NCBI GenBank assembly: GCA_963575745.1
Contig: CAUYUJ010012136.1
Location: 137,501-201,500 of the forward strand
Origin: Prorocentrum cordatum
Lineage: Eukaryota; Sar; Dinophyceae; Prorocentrales; Prorocentraceae
Direction of reading: 5' to 3'
Length of the DNA: 64,000 bases
Shown here in pieces: positions 52,074 to 61,569 of the stretch. The position numbers and the translations under genes are program-made. Position 1 is the stretch's first letter, and each line of letters begins with the position of its first letter. A model generated the notes under the pieces. The model was not told the DNA's origin. It saw only the letters and a program-made list of their open reading frames with translations, and ran no database searches.

Positions 52074-52490
52074 TGACCCGTCAGCGCCGCGGGCGCATTG
52101 GTGGACAGCGCGGCCCCTCAGGATACCCCGCTCAGTGTCGCCGTCAGCGCGGGCAACGTGGAGGCGATCAGGCTCTTGGTGGGCAGCGCCGTCACGCTTG
52201 GCCGCGGCCCTTGTCGCGCCTTGGTGGACCGCCTTGGTCTGCACAGACAGGGCAAGACGTGTTTCCAAGCTGTCAGCAGAGTTGGTTCTCGGAAGCGGTG
52301 CGAAGGGGTGGTGGTGGTGGCGCGTGCCGTCTCAATCCACAAGGGGCGTGAAGGTCTTCTTGCTTCGCTCGTGGAGACACGGGATGACGTGGCTTGTCTG
52401 ACGGATCTTCTGTGGAACTCACGTCATCCTGACCCCTCTGCGCGCGAGAAGCTCGCCTCCCAGCGCACCTCCAGGGACCATTTCTGGTGA
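52074..52490 (+). CDS. Ankyrin-repeat exon fragment
   Basis: The frame open from 52077 (first listed start GTG at 52098) contains one clear ankyrin repeat: DTPLSVAVSAGNVEAIRLLV, with the TPL and hydrophobic LL positions in place. The rest (VETRDDVACLTDLLWNSRHP) has no recognisable repeat. Ankyrin proteins mediate protein contacts. A single repeat in a short frame without upstream exons suggests an exon or a relic of a larger gene. A CAG just upstream (52080-52082) could be a splice acceptor, but splicing cannot be shown from this sequence. Confidence 0.4.
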
Positions 52491-52792
52491 TGCGCTGGGC
52501 GCGCCAGGCGCAGCGGGCGTGTCCTCATCCAGCGCGTCGCTTGAGACATCCTCGCAAAATCGCCCCACGGGCCCCCAGCGCACCCCCACCTTGAGGTTCC
52601 AAATTCGATCTATAGTGCGGACTATAAGGTGGTTTCTTTTTTCTGTGCGGGTCGAGCTATTTTCTTTGGCGCGGAAGATAATTCGATCCGCCATCTTAGG
52701 GCTTCAGCATCAGTAGTGGCGCATCCCCAACTGGGAGGGGCCCAGCATCTCTGGGTCAGCAGTCATGAGTGACAACGGTAGACACGGAAGCG

Positions 52793-53320
52793 TTAGTTGC
52801 AGAGCAAAGGCAAGATCGGCTGGTCGCAGAATTTGGGGTTGCATGCCACCGAAAACGCCCTCATTGACCTCATTTGGCCCCGCCTTCGACCAAATGCAGC
52901 TACAGTTCCACCGAAATGCTCGTCCCGATAGTTCCAGTGCTTCGCTGGCTCACCGCCGCCTATGCACAGCCCCAAAAACATATGCGGTCTAGGCTTAGCT
53001 TTGAACTGAACAGGAAGGGCGTTTTGCAAAGCGGCCGCTTGTGTGGCAAACTTCGTTGCGCGCTCGCGAGGGGTATTCACAGCAAGCGGGCCATTGTCTG
53101 AGAGCGCTTCGCTACACTGATTTATTCTTCCCATCGTTGCTTGAATGGACGATTCTACAACGGCCCGCTGGTCGGCGCCACTCTTTCGATCAAGGAAAGT
53201 TTCCGCAATCTCCATTGCCCATGAGACCCTGTGCCTGAGCATCCCCGCGCCGCACCTCATCTTAACCGTTTTTGCGCTGCCAGGTTCAAATCGCTCGTCA
53301 GGGCATGTGCAAGCAATTAA
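52793..53320 (-). pseudogene. Fragment of an unclassified mobile-element protein
   Basis: The minus-strand frame (listed to 53479) becomes protein-like from about CPDERFEPGSAKTVKMRCG. Its C-terminal part contains KAKPRPHMFLGLCIGGGEP, KHWNYRDEHFGG and RRRGQMRSMRA. This K-P-x-x-H-x-F, then W-x-Y-R-D-E-x-F-G-G pattern is one I recall from abundant dinoflagellate repeat proteins of unknown class, unverified here. The N-terminal 50 codons lie over a TATAGA/TG microsatellite (53395-53440) and are unlikely to be native. It is presumably a 5'-truncated element. Confidence 0.45.
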
Positions 53321-53394
53321 AGCAAACAGTTCACCGCAAGTCCCCCAGAAGTTACGGAACATATGGGGAATCCTGGGAGTTGTATCTGTATAAA

Positions 53395-53440
53395 TGTATA
53401 GATATAGATATAGATATGTGTGTGTGTGTGTCCCTCGGCC
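53395..53440. repeat. TATAGA and (TG)n microsatellite
   Basis: TAGATATAGATATAG run followed by TGTGTGTGTGTG. Stretch 53441-54669 shows no gene; 53990-54110 is pyrimidine-rich. Confidence 0.85.
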
Positions 53441-54669
53441 TTTTTCATCCTGCTGTTTTTGGCCCACCGTGGCAAGCATGATTCCTGTCAGAACCAGCTG
53501 CCACTGAGCTGCGCTCCCCTTTCCGAGCTCGGTGACACCGCCCCGGGAGGCTGCCGCTGCACTGTCGCCACCATGCCAGCGCGTTGCCGCTGGACTGCGC
53601 TCTTCACGGCTGGCTGCCGCTGGTAATCCCGCCCCGCTCGTCGCCCGTGGATTGCACCCCTCACGTGTTGTTGTTGCCGCTGGACCGCTTGCAAACGCTC
53701 GGCTCCGCCACTGGACCCGCCCGGACCGATACCCCCGCTCTGTGCACCAAAGCTTCCGTGGCTATCGCGGTCAGGGTGCTCGAGCTTGGTCGCCGCGAAG
53801 TGGCTCTGCTGCTCGCAATTGGGTGTTGTCGGAGCTTGTGGCGGCCTGGGCGTCGGCACAGCTCGAATGGTAACAGTGGCCACTTTGAAGGATGACTGCG
53901 AGGTCTAGACTGACATACTGGTCCAAACAGGCGCCGCCCATCTCATCGGCGTCTACTTCTCGTCCCGTGACTTCTGACTCGGCACGCATGTCCGATGGTA
54001 ATGGCGGTGGTGCCTTCCTCGTATTCCTCCTTCCCCTCTTCGCTTCTCCTCTCCTCTCATCACCCCCCCCCTTCCCCATCCTCCCCCCATCAAACCCCAC
54101 GTCCTCATCATGTCACCCTGCCGCTGCGAATCTCGCGGGTGTCGTGACGCCCTCACTGAATCCCTCCAGTTGTAGCTACACCTCCTTTTGAGCGCCTCTC
54201 TCCATTCCCATTCCAGCTGTGTAACCGTTAATGTGAGCCTTCGTGTTACGTTATAGTTGTTAACAGAGTCCGTGCCCTTTCTGCGCAACTTTCTCGTCGC
54301 GTACGTGACCCTCCGCCGCCGTTGTGTTCTCATGGCGTTAGGCCCATGGAGGGCGCTGAGCATATTCGAATGGAGGCGGAACGGGAGCGCCACGGAAGTG
54401 GAACAAACGTAGCACGAAAGCAGACGCTTCAGCGTAACGCGAGCTCCCACGAACGGCTGCACAGTTCCAGCATTGTCTTCTGCATCCCCGTCCTCAACTT
54501 CCCGCCTGATCTCTGGGGTCACTTAAGGGACGGGGGGATCGGGGCGTGGCCGCGGCGGGGGCCGAGTCAGGCTGGCTCAGCCCCGTTGCCGCCGCGGCCG
54601 TCCGCGCCTGCGGCTCCTCCATCATTCTCCTCTTCCTCCTCCTCCTCCCCCTCCTGCCGCCGGTCGGCC

Positions 54670-55443
54670 ATGGAGGCATGGGTGAATGCCGCGGAACTGG
54701 CGGGGCGCGTGTACGACTACGCATCGGTCGCCGCGTCTCGGGCGGCCACGGCCTGGACGTCGGCGTCAGGCGGATGCCGTGGGGCCATCGCGCACGCCGC
54801 CGCCGAGTGCGGAGGCTGGCAGTCGCCGACGGTGCAGTACACCCCGGGGTTCGGGCCGCTGGCCTTGGCCTGGGGGTCGTCCCTCGTTGGGGTCCTCTGC
54901 GGGCTCATGCTCGGGCTATGCTTCGAGCAGGCGCTGCGCCGGGCCACCGAGTTGGCGGCCGCCTGCAGCCGCGTGGTCAGCGCGGTCGGCGCGGCCGGCG
55001 CAGCTGGGCCTCCAGGGTTGCCTGTGATGCCGCCGTGGCACCAGGCGGTCCGCGCCGAGCTCGCTGGGACGGCCCCAGGCCCCCGGCGCGTCATCTTGCA
55101 GCGGCTCAACGACGACGGCGACTCGGCGCTGGACCTGCTGGCGGCCGCCGGCGGCGTCACGCGGCGCGACGCGCTGACGAGGGTGCTGCCTGCCGGCACG
55201 GTCGCGGCGCACGCGGCGGCTTGGGGCCTGTCGTGCTTTGCCGGGCCTGCCCAGCAATGGGTCGCCAGGCAGCGGCTCTGGCAACCGTCCCCGCCAGGCC
55301 GTTGGGGCTGCGGGGCGCACCGCCGGGCGCGCTCCGCGGGCGCGGCCGCGCGCCCGCCCGCCTCTGGGTTGCCAGACCAAGCTGCCAGCAACCGCCCGCA
55401 GGGGGCCTGGCGGAGCCCCAGGCCTCTCCTCGGCCCCGCGTGA
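54670..55443 (+). CDS. Ala-rich protein with one membrane-like segment (unknown)
   Basis: 257 codons from the ATG at 54670; the open frame reaches back to 54322, but upstream is pyrimidine-rich low-complexity. GC at third positions is very high and the translation is protein-like: MEAWVNAAELAGRVYDYASV, a hydrophobic stretch ALAWGSSLVGVLCGLMLGLC at about 64-84, then PPWHQAVRAELAGT, RRVILQRLNDDGDSALDLL and TRRDALTRVLP. The C-terminal 60 residues are basic and Pro-rich. I recall similar ORFs repeated in dinoflagellate genomes next to LINE-like ORFs, so a retroelement accessory ORF is likelier than a host gene. The function is unknown. Confidence 0.5.
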   Translation: MEAWVNAAELAGRVYDYASVAASRAATAWTSASGGCRGAIAHAAAECGGWQSPTVQYTPGFGPLALAWGSSLVGVLCGLMLGLCFEQALRRATELAAACSRVVSAVGAAGAAGPPGLPVMPPWHQAVRAELAGTAPGPRRVILQRLNDDGDSALDLLAAAGGVTRRDALTRVLPAGTVAAHAAAWGLSCFAGPAQQWVARQRLWQPSPPGRWGCGAHRRARSAGAAARPPASGLPDQAASNRPQGAWRSPRPLLGPA

Positions 55444-56945
55444 GGCGCCTGCCCTGAGGATCTCGGCCTGCCCTGAGGATCTCGGAGTCCTGCTATCGTC
55501 CTCCGCGGGCGGCGGGACACCTTGGAAGGGGAAGTGTGCCTTGGAAGGGGAGGTGGCGCCCCGCGCTGGGGGGGCCCTGGGTGGCGGCAGCAGCGGGGAA
55601 GATGGAGCCCCAGGTCCCCCTTTGGCCCCGCGTGAGGCGCCTGCCCTGAAGATCTCGGCCTGCCCTGAGGATCTCGGCGCCCTGCCCCCGTCGGCCGCCT
55701 CCACGGGCGGCGGGGCGCCTTGGGAAGGGAAGTGCGCCTTGGAAGGGGAGGTGGCGCCCTGCCGCGCGGGGCCGCCAGGCAGGGCGCCGGGCGCTCCGCG
55801 GGCGCCGCCGCGCAGCCGCCCGCCGCTGGGCGAGGGCGCCGCCACCAGAGCGGCGCCTGGCGCCGACGCTCCCAGAGGCGTCCTGGCGCCCCGCCTGGGC
55901 TGCCTGGGGCGCTTCCAGAGGCGGCGCCGCGGCCGCTGGGGCGGCCGGCGAGGCTGCCGCCGAGGCTGCTGGGCGCGCCGTCGTGCCCGCCGGGGCGGCC
56001 GGGGCGGCCGCCGCCAGGCTCGCCGGGCGCGCGGGCGCCGCCGGGGAGGGGGCCGCCCGGAGCGCCTCCGGGGCCGAGTCCGGCCCCCCCGCCGAGGGCG
56101 CCGCCGAGCCCGCCGCCGACGCCCCCAACCAGGGGGCGGCCAGCTCGTGCGGGGCGTCCCCGCTCGAGCGCGGGCTGGCCGAGTTCGGCCGGGACTCGGC
56201 CAATGGCTGCGCGGTGGCGTTGGGCCTGCGACGCCCCCCTGGCCGGCTGCTGGAACCCATTCGCGGGTGTGCGGGTCGGCGAGGCCGCTCATCCAGGGCC
56301 CGTCCCGGACGCCGAGCTCTTGGAGGCCCAATGGTGGCTGTGGGTTTCGCCGCAGGGCCCGTGGAACTGGCCCGAGCGGCCTTGGGCTTCGCCGAGGAGC
56401 CAGCGGGGGCCGTTCTGGGCTTCGCCACCCCCCCCAGTGGGCACGAGGAGGGAGAGGAGGACGAGGCGCGCGCGCCCGGCGAAGCGGCCCCTCCGCGCAG
56501 GCGCGACCCGGGAACGCCCCTTGGCGGCGAGCGGCCAGCCCCGCCAGCCGATGCAGCGCGCGCGGCGCCGGATCCTGGAGGCGATGGCGCAGCGACCCCC
56601 GTGGCGCCGCTGCTCCCGCCTGCCGGAGGCCCCGGTGGAGCGCCCGCTGCTGACGCGGAAGCGCCGCCCCCGCGTGTTGGCGAGGGCATCCCGCCTCCGC
56701 CCGCCCCAGCGTTGACGTGCCCGCTCTGCAGCAGCTTCCGGGCGCGGAGTGCTGCTCGGAGGTTGATGCGGCACTTCTTTGCGCGCCATCTCGGCCAGGA
56801 GTTGGGGGACTTTGGGGTCACGACGCCCCAAGGTCTCAGCCGCGGGGTCTGCCAGGCACGCCGCGGGCTCCGTCCGCTTGGGCCCCGGCCCTGCCATCAT
56901 TGCGGCGCGGTTGGGCCCCCGAGTCTGAAAGATACGCAGGAGTAA
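55444..56945 (+). pseudogene. LINE-like 5' region with HPGP motif and Cys/His segment
   Basis: Two plus frames carry complementary pieces. One reads WNPFAGVRVGEAAHPGPVPD at about 56261-56320; GEAxHPGP is a motif I associate with the start of protist LINE ORF2 proteins. The other (320 codons, ending at 56945) reads LTCPLCSSFRARSAARRLMR, HFFARHLGQEL and then CHHCG near 56715-56910, which resembles a C2H2-type finger and a CxxC pair as found at the N-terminus of some LINEs. GGATCTCGG and GGGGCGCC boxes repeat at 55440-55760. No RT follows, so this is read as a frameshifted, 3'-truncated element. Stretch 56946-57260 has no recognised gene. Confidence 0.4.
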
Positions 56946-57259
56946 GCTTGAGCAGCAGCAGTCTCCCGCCCGTCTGCCCTGTCCGTTCCACCGCCACCCT
57001 CGGCTCAAGGCGAGGGAGGGCGGGACTCTTTCTGACAGAGCCTGGCTGTGCCAGGCAGACCGCGCAGCCGACTGCGCGGCCGTTCATATCGTGGACAAAA
57101 GGTGTTCACTGACAATTATCACGATAATCCCACCAGCCCTTTAGGGCGTAGGTGGTTTAGGGAGTTTCCTCTGCCAACCCCCTTCTTCCCCTTCGGGGAG
57201 GGGTTTACCCCTCCCCTTACCCCTCCCCACTGACCTGGACGGGGCGTTCCGCGGGTCGT

Positions 57260-58262
57260 TGGGACGGCCAAGATGGCCCAAGACATCTCCAAGAGCGAAA
57301 AGGCGAGAAACACACAAAACATTGATTTTACCTAGGTTTTGGAAGGATTTTGGCCTCTCGGGGGGGCCCAAGAGGCGACTCGAGGCACTCTAGAGGGGCA
57401 ACGCTAATATACGACCCCCCCTTTTTTGATAGATCTCCTCCAAGATGGCCCCAAGAGCGCCCCGAAGGCTCCCAAGAGCGCCCCAAGAGCGCCCCAAGAC
57501 GGCCCCACGAGGCCCCAAGAGGCCCCCAAGAAGCCTCCAAGAGGCTGCCAAGAGACCCCCAAGAGGCCCCAAGAGCCTCCCAAGATGGCCCAAGACGGCT
57601 CCAAGAGCGAAAAGGCGAGAAAGCAAAAAACATTGATTTTACATAGGTTTTGGAACGATTTTGGCCTCTTGGGGGGCCCAAGAGGCGACTCGAGGCACTC
57701 TAGAGGGGCAACGCTAATTGGGGACCCCCTCTTCTTTGATCGATCTCCTCCAAGATGGCCCCAAGAGCGCCCCGAAGGCTCCCAAGAGCGCCCCAAGAGC
57801 GCCCCAAGAGCGCTCCAAGAGGCCCCAAGAGGCGCCCAAGAGGCCTCCACAAGGCTCCCAAGAGACCCCCAAGAGGCCCAAGAGGCTCCCAAGACGGCCC
57901 AAGACGGCTCCAAGAGCGAAAAGGCGAGAAAACACAAAACATTGATTTTATTCAGGTTTTGGAAAGATTTTGGCCTCAAGAAGGGCCCAAGAAGCGATTC
58001 GAGGCACTCTAGAGGGGCAGCGCTAATTGGGGACCCCCCCTTCTTTGATAGATCTCCTCCAAGATGGCCCCAAGAGCGCCTCGAAGGCTCCCAAGAGCGC
58101 CCCAAGAGCGCCCCAAGAGGGCCCCAAGAGGCCCCAAGAGGCCCCCAAGAGGCCTCCAAGAGGCCCCCAAGAGACCCCCAAGAGGCCACAAGAGGCTCCC
58201 CGAGATACGCAAGAGGCCCCCGGGACCGCCAAGAGGCCCCAAAGAGGGCCCAAGAGGCCCCC
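57260..58262 (-). repeat. CCAAG phased array 3 with roughly 308-bp higher-order units
   Basis: CCAAG words step by 10 or 11 bases; nine steps from 57440 to 57537 average 10.8. Three spacers of about 150 bp (GCGAAAAGGCGAGAAA, ACATTGATTTTA, TTTTGGAA-GATTTTGG, CTCTAGAGGGGC) begin near 57296, 57608 and 57916. Read on the minus strand, the spacer core AAAATCCTTCCAAAACC matches spacers at 26.1-27.0 kb. Confidence 0.9.
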
Positions 58263-58265
58263 AAG

Positions 58266-58480
58266 CTCGCCATTGTCCTCCTCCTCCTCTTCTTTTTCTT
58301 CCTCCTCCCTCCTCCCCCTCCCCCTCCTCCTCCTCCTCCTCCTCCTCCTCCTCCTCCTCCTCCTTCTCCTTTTCCTCCTTCTCGTCCTCGCAGTTCTCCA
58401 TATCCTCCTCCTTATCTTCCTCCTCCTCCTCCTCCTGCTCCTCCTCCTGCTCCTCCTCTTCCTCCTCCTACTCCTACGAC
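58266..58480 (+). repeat. (CTC)n tract
   Basis: About 215 bp of CTC, CTT and CCT triplets immediately downstream of the phased array and upstream of the copia-like element. Confidence 0.95.
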
Positions 58481-58715
58481 GACGGCTCCTCCTACATCCT
58501 CCCCCTCTTGGGGTATATGGCGGCTCACCCCGCCCTTTGTTCTTCTGCATGCTCCCCCGCTTCCCTCATAACCTCCACTCCCCTGGGACTCATTTCTGGA
58601 CGGGCTGGTGGGGATACGCGAAGCGTCTAGAATTGACATCTACACACACTTTCTCTTGCTCTTCCTCATCGTCACCAGCGTGAGCGATCTTGAGGACGAG
58701 CTCTAGTAATCAGAT

Positions 58716-58728
58716 TGGTAGCGGAGCC
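58716..58728 (+). other. Candidate primer binding site of the copia-like element
   Basis: TGGTAGCGGAGCC lies 44 bases before gag. TGGTAGC-rGAG is what the 3' end of an initiator Met tRNA (ending CTACCA) would pair with, and Ty1/copia elements commonly use that tRNA. AATCA three bases upstream could be an LTR end. The 5' LTR start could not be found. Confidence 0.4.
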
Positions 58729-58771
58729 TGTGGTCTCCGATAACCACGGGCCCCCACCGGTCTCGGCCTGA

Positions 58772-60460
58772 ATGGCGACTTCAGCCGCCAGGGGGCTACC
58801 TACGACGCGCGTCGACGTCCCCTCATGGAACGGCGAGGCAGACAAGTTGACGAGCTACAAGGTTGAGGTCTCCATGTTCACCAAGAGCATCAAGACTGCG
58901 GAGCGCTACGTGTGCGGCCCGCAGCTGGTGCGCGCCCTCGGGGCGCGAGTCCGGACGACGGTGGAGAGCTGCCCGGACATCGACACGGTCGACGAGATCG
59001 ACAAGGATGGAGTTTTGATTGGTTGGAACAAAGTGTTTCAGTACGTATTGGAGAAGCTGGACTTCACCAGCCTGAATGATACGGGCCTCCTCGCGGAGGA
59101 GTTCTTCCTGAAGGTCAGCCGGAACTCGGGCGAGACCTTCCAGGACTGGGCCGCCAGATTCGAGAAGAAGGAGCGGGAGCTGTTGGTGCAGCTCCAAGTC
59201 ATTGATTCCAGCGTGACGGAAGTGATTGCGAAGCCTCTTCGGACATGGTGGTTCCTTCGGAAGTCCAAGCTATCCCCTGTTCAACGTGGAGAGATCACCG
59301 CCACTGCAGGTGGCGACCTCAACTTTGGCAAGACATACAAGGCCTTGCTCACGCGCTTCCCGGCGGAGGCGCTGGCGGAGCTCGACGGCAAGCAGCACCG
59401 CAAGGCCTTCTATGAGGACACGCCCGTCGACGACGTTGAGGACGAGACTGGTGGGGAAGATATTGATTTCACAGAGGTTGTCGAGCAGCTGATCGCCCTC
59501 GCTGAAGAAGATGAAGATGAGGAGCCAGCTGACGACAACCCAGCGGGCAACGAGGTGTTCGCAGAGTTCAAGCAGGTGGGCAGGAGCTTCAAGGACGCTC
59601 GCGACCTGATCCGACGCCTTCGAGTGTCCCGCGACTACTACCTGGTCGTGTCGCTCAAGGACCCCGATCGCGTGCCCCCGCCTCCGAACCCGGGACGAGG
59701 CTTCCAGCGTGGCCGTGGCAAGAACGGTCGAGGCCGCGCTCGCTTCGACACGGGCAAGGGACGGGACATGTCCAAGATGAAGTGCATCGCGTGCGGCGAA
59801 TATGGTCATCGAGCGGCGGACTGCAACGAGAGGTTCAAGAAAGATAATACGAGAGATGGAGCTCGTGGGACTACTCACAACGGCTTCGTCCTGTCCGCCC
59901 TCGACGAGTACCTCTACCTCCTGGAGCGCGACGGCATCTGGGCGATCCTCGACATCGGGGCCACGAAGAGCCTCGGCGGCCTCGAGAGCGTCGAGAACCT
60001 CATGTACGAGATGCTGGACCAGCACGGCCAGGAGTTCGAGACGACACATGACGAGTGCTCATTCACCTTCGGCGACGGCCTCCAGAAGAGCTCGATGGGC
60101 ACGGCGAAGGGGAACGTGTTCCTCGGCGGCGACCTGACCGAGGTCAAGCTGTCGGTGATGCCGAACCGCGTGCCGATCCTCCTGGGCATGGACATTCTGA
60201 CTGACTCGCTGAAGGTTGTGGTCGACTGCGGCCGGAACTGGATCGGCCTTCCGACCATGGGCGACAAGGTGTTCTTCTGCGAGCGCCTCTCGAGCAACCA
60301 TCTGGCCGTCAACCTGACGACGCCGCAGTGGTGGAAGGAGGTGCCGCTTTCCTTGCCGAGTGCCGGGTGCCTGACGTCCGAAGCGACGGCGCCTGATGTT
60401 CTGGTCGAGGAGCTGCCCGAAGAGGCCGCTCCGTGCAGCTGCTGCCCTGCGGTGCGCTAG
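58772..60460 (+). CDS. Copia-like gag and protease polyprotein
   Basis: 562 codons from the ATG at 58772 (MATSAARGLPTTRVDVPSWN). Residues about 15-210 match a capsid-like helical region of copia Gag (WNGEADKLTSYKVEV, GETFQDWAARFEKKERELL). A Gly/Arg-rich stretch (309-331) precedes one CCHC zinc knuckle at 338-351 (CIACGEYGHRAADC), which binds element RNA. An aspartic protease follows: WAILDIGATKSL at 390-401 with Asp394 and later ILLGMD at 469-474. The usual DTGA or DSGA is DIGA here, so the Thr/Ser next to the catalytic Asp is lost. It stops in TAG. The same frame reopens to 60793, and further element coding appears in other frames downstream. Confidence 0.88.
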   Translation: MATSAARGLPTTRVDVPSWNGEADKLTSYKVEVSMFTKSIKTAERYVCGPQLVRALGARVRTTVESCPDIDTVDEIDKDGVLIGWNKVFQYVLEKLDFTSLNDTGLLAEEFFLKVSRNSGETFQDWAARFEKKERELLVQLQVIDSSVTEVIAKPLRTWWFLRKSKLSPVQRGEITATAGGDLNFGKTYKALLTRFPAEALAELDGKQHRKAFYEDTPVDDVEDETGGEDIDFTEVVEQLIALAEEDEDEEPADDNPAGNEVFAEFKQVGRSFKDARDLIRRLRVSRDYYLVVSLKDPDRVPPPPNPGRGFQRGRGKNGRGRARFDTGKGRDMSKMKCIACGEYGHRAADCNERFKKDNTRDGARGTTHNGFVLSALDEYLYLLERDGIWAILDIGATKSLGGLESVENLMYEMLDQHGQEFETTHDECSFTFGDGLQKSSMGTAKGNVFLGGDLTEVKLSVMPNRVPILLGMDILTDSLKVVVDCGRNWIGLPTMGDKVFFCERLSSNHLAVNLTTPQWWKEVPLSLPSAGCLTSEATAPDVLVEELPEEAAPCSCCPAVR

Positions 60461-60930
60461 GGACAGCGCCCCCTGATGATGGCAGCAGAAGAGAAGTTAT
60501 CTCGATTGTCAACTTCATCATCGGGGGGGCCACACCGACTCTGTCACCGCGAGTTCGAAACACCTACCAGAGCGACGGAAACCTCGGCGGCGCGGACACC
60601 TACCAGAGCGACGGAAACTGCGACACGGAGCGGATCGGCTCGAGCGACGGAAACCTCGATTTCGTTCGGACGGACGGTCATGTCATCCGACCGGCTCTCT
60701 TCATCATCACCGTCGATCGGGACATCATCACAGTCAAGAGGACCGTTAGCAAGCAAGCCTCAGGATCAAAATATGGAAACAGCAAAGCGATGAGCCAGCA
60801 CAATACCATCGGTGTTCATCATCATGCTGTTCGCAACCACCTTCGGCTCAGTTCATCAACTCGGCAATAGCCTCAACCAGCAGTCTTTCACGACCTCCAT
60901 ATTCTTCCCAGGCCGCCACTGGCCGCTTGG
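60461..60930 (+). pseudogene. Linker with repeated TPTRATET segments, frame uncertain
   Basis: In the gag frame, after the TAG, reading continues to 60793 with TPTRATETSAARTPTRATET and related Ser/Thr-rich sequence. It derives from a roughly 36-base direct repeat around ACCTACCAGAGCGACGGAAAC. Another frame gives TYQSDGN repeats. It probably represents a low-constraint linker between protease and the Cys-rich segment, broken by stops. Confidence 0.4.
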
Positions 60931-61569
60931 ATGACATGCAGCGACGATTCTTTGGCTGGGCAATCCTCGGAGCAACAGCCGCCACCTGTGCCTGCGGCCC
61001 GCCCCGAGTGGAGCCGCCCTCGCACGAGGGGATCGACAACTTCGGCTCCAACGACCCCGACGCCAGCATCAGCAGCAACACCAGCTATTCCGGCGCTACC
61101 AGCGGAGTGGTACAACCCAGCGGGGAAGTGCGGCTGCTGCGGAGCTCTGGGGAAGACCAAACGCGGGTGCAGCTGCTTCGGGGGCAAGAGCCACCAGTGC
61201 CTCAAGACCTCACAGCAGGGATCACCCGGGACGCCAGCAGCGGCACCAGCAGCGGCATCAGCAGCGGCAGCCAGCAGCGCCCCACCGAGTCCAGCGGGGG
61301 CTCAGCCAGTGACGAGACCTCCGAAGTCCGCGTGCTCCTGCTGCGGGACCCTCGGGAAGACGATTCGGGGGTGCAGCTGCCGCGGAGGCAAGAGCCACAC
61401 GTGTACGAAGGCGACGGAGGTGACCATCCGGGAGCAGGCAGTGGCTCTACGCTGGCGGCGCCTGTCCAACAAGCTGAACTCCCCGGAGGTGCAGGGGGGC
61501 TGGAAGTTCACTCCGGAGATGCTCGACGACTCGGAACTGCCGGAGATGGACTCGAAGAGGAAACGCTGA
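60931..61569 (+). CDS. Cys-rich tandem-motif segment of the copia-like polyprotein
   Basis: 212 codons in a frame one base back from gag. Two copies of a Cys motif stand at about residues 69-92 and 134-157: CCGALGKTKRGCSCFGGKSH (then QC) and CCGTLGKTIRGCSCRGGKSH (then TC), separated by an Ala/Pro/Ser linker. The two copies differ by about six synonymous and five replacement codons, which supports this frame being translated. The pattern CC-x8-CxC-x5-H-x-C suggests metal binding, perhaps to nucleic acid, but I know no named family for it. After LNSPEVQGGWKFTPEMLDD the frame stops, while the downstream pol frame opens one base back. Confidence 0.6.
   Translation: MTCSDDSLAGQSSEQQPPPVPAARPEWSRPRTRGSTTSAPTTPTPASAATPAIPALPAEWYNPAGKCGCCGALGKTKRGCSCFGGKSHQCLKTSQQGSPGTPAAAPAAASAAAASSAPPSPAGAQPVTRPPKSACSCCGTLGKTIRGCSCRGGKSHTCTKATEVTIREQAVALRWRRLSNKLNSPEVQGGWKFTPEMLDDSELPEMDSKRKR

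Noticed and set aside
58260-58715. 5' LTR of the copia-like element
   Set aside because: No TG start with a matching end could be fixed, and the 3' LTR is outside the window for comparison, so only the primer binding site is proposed.
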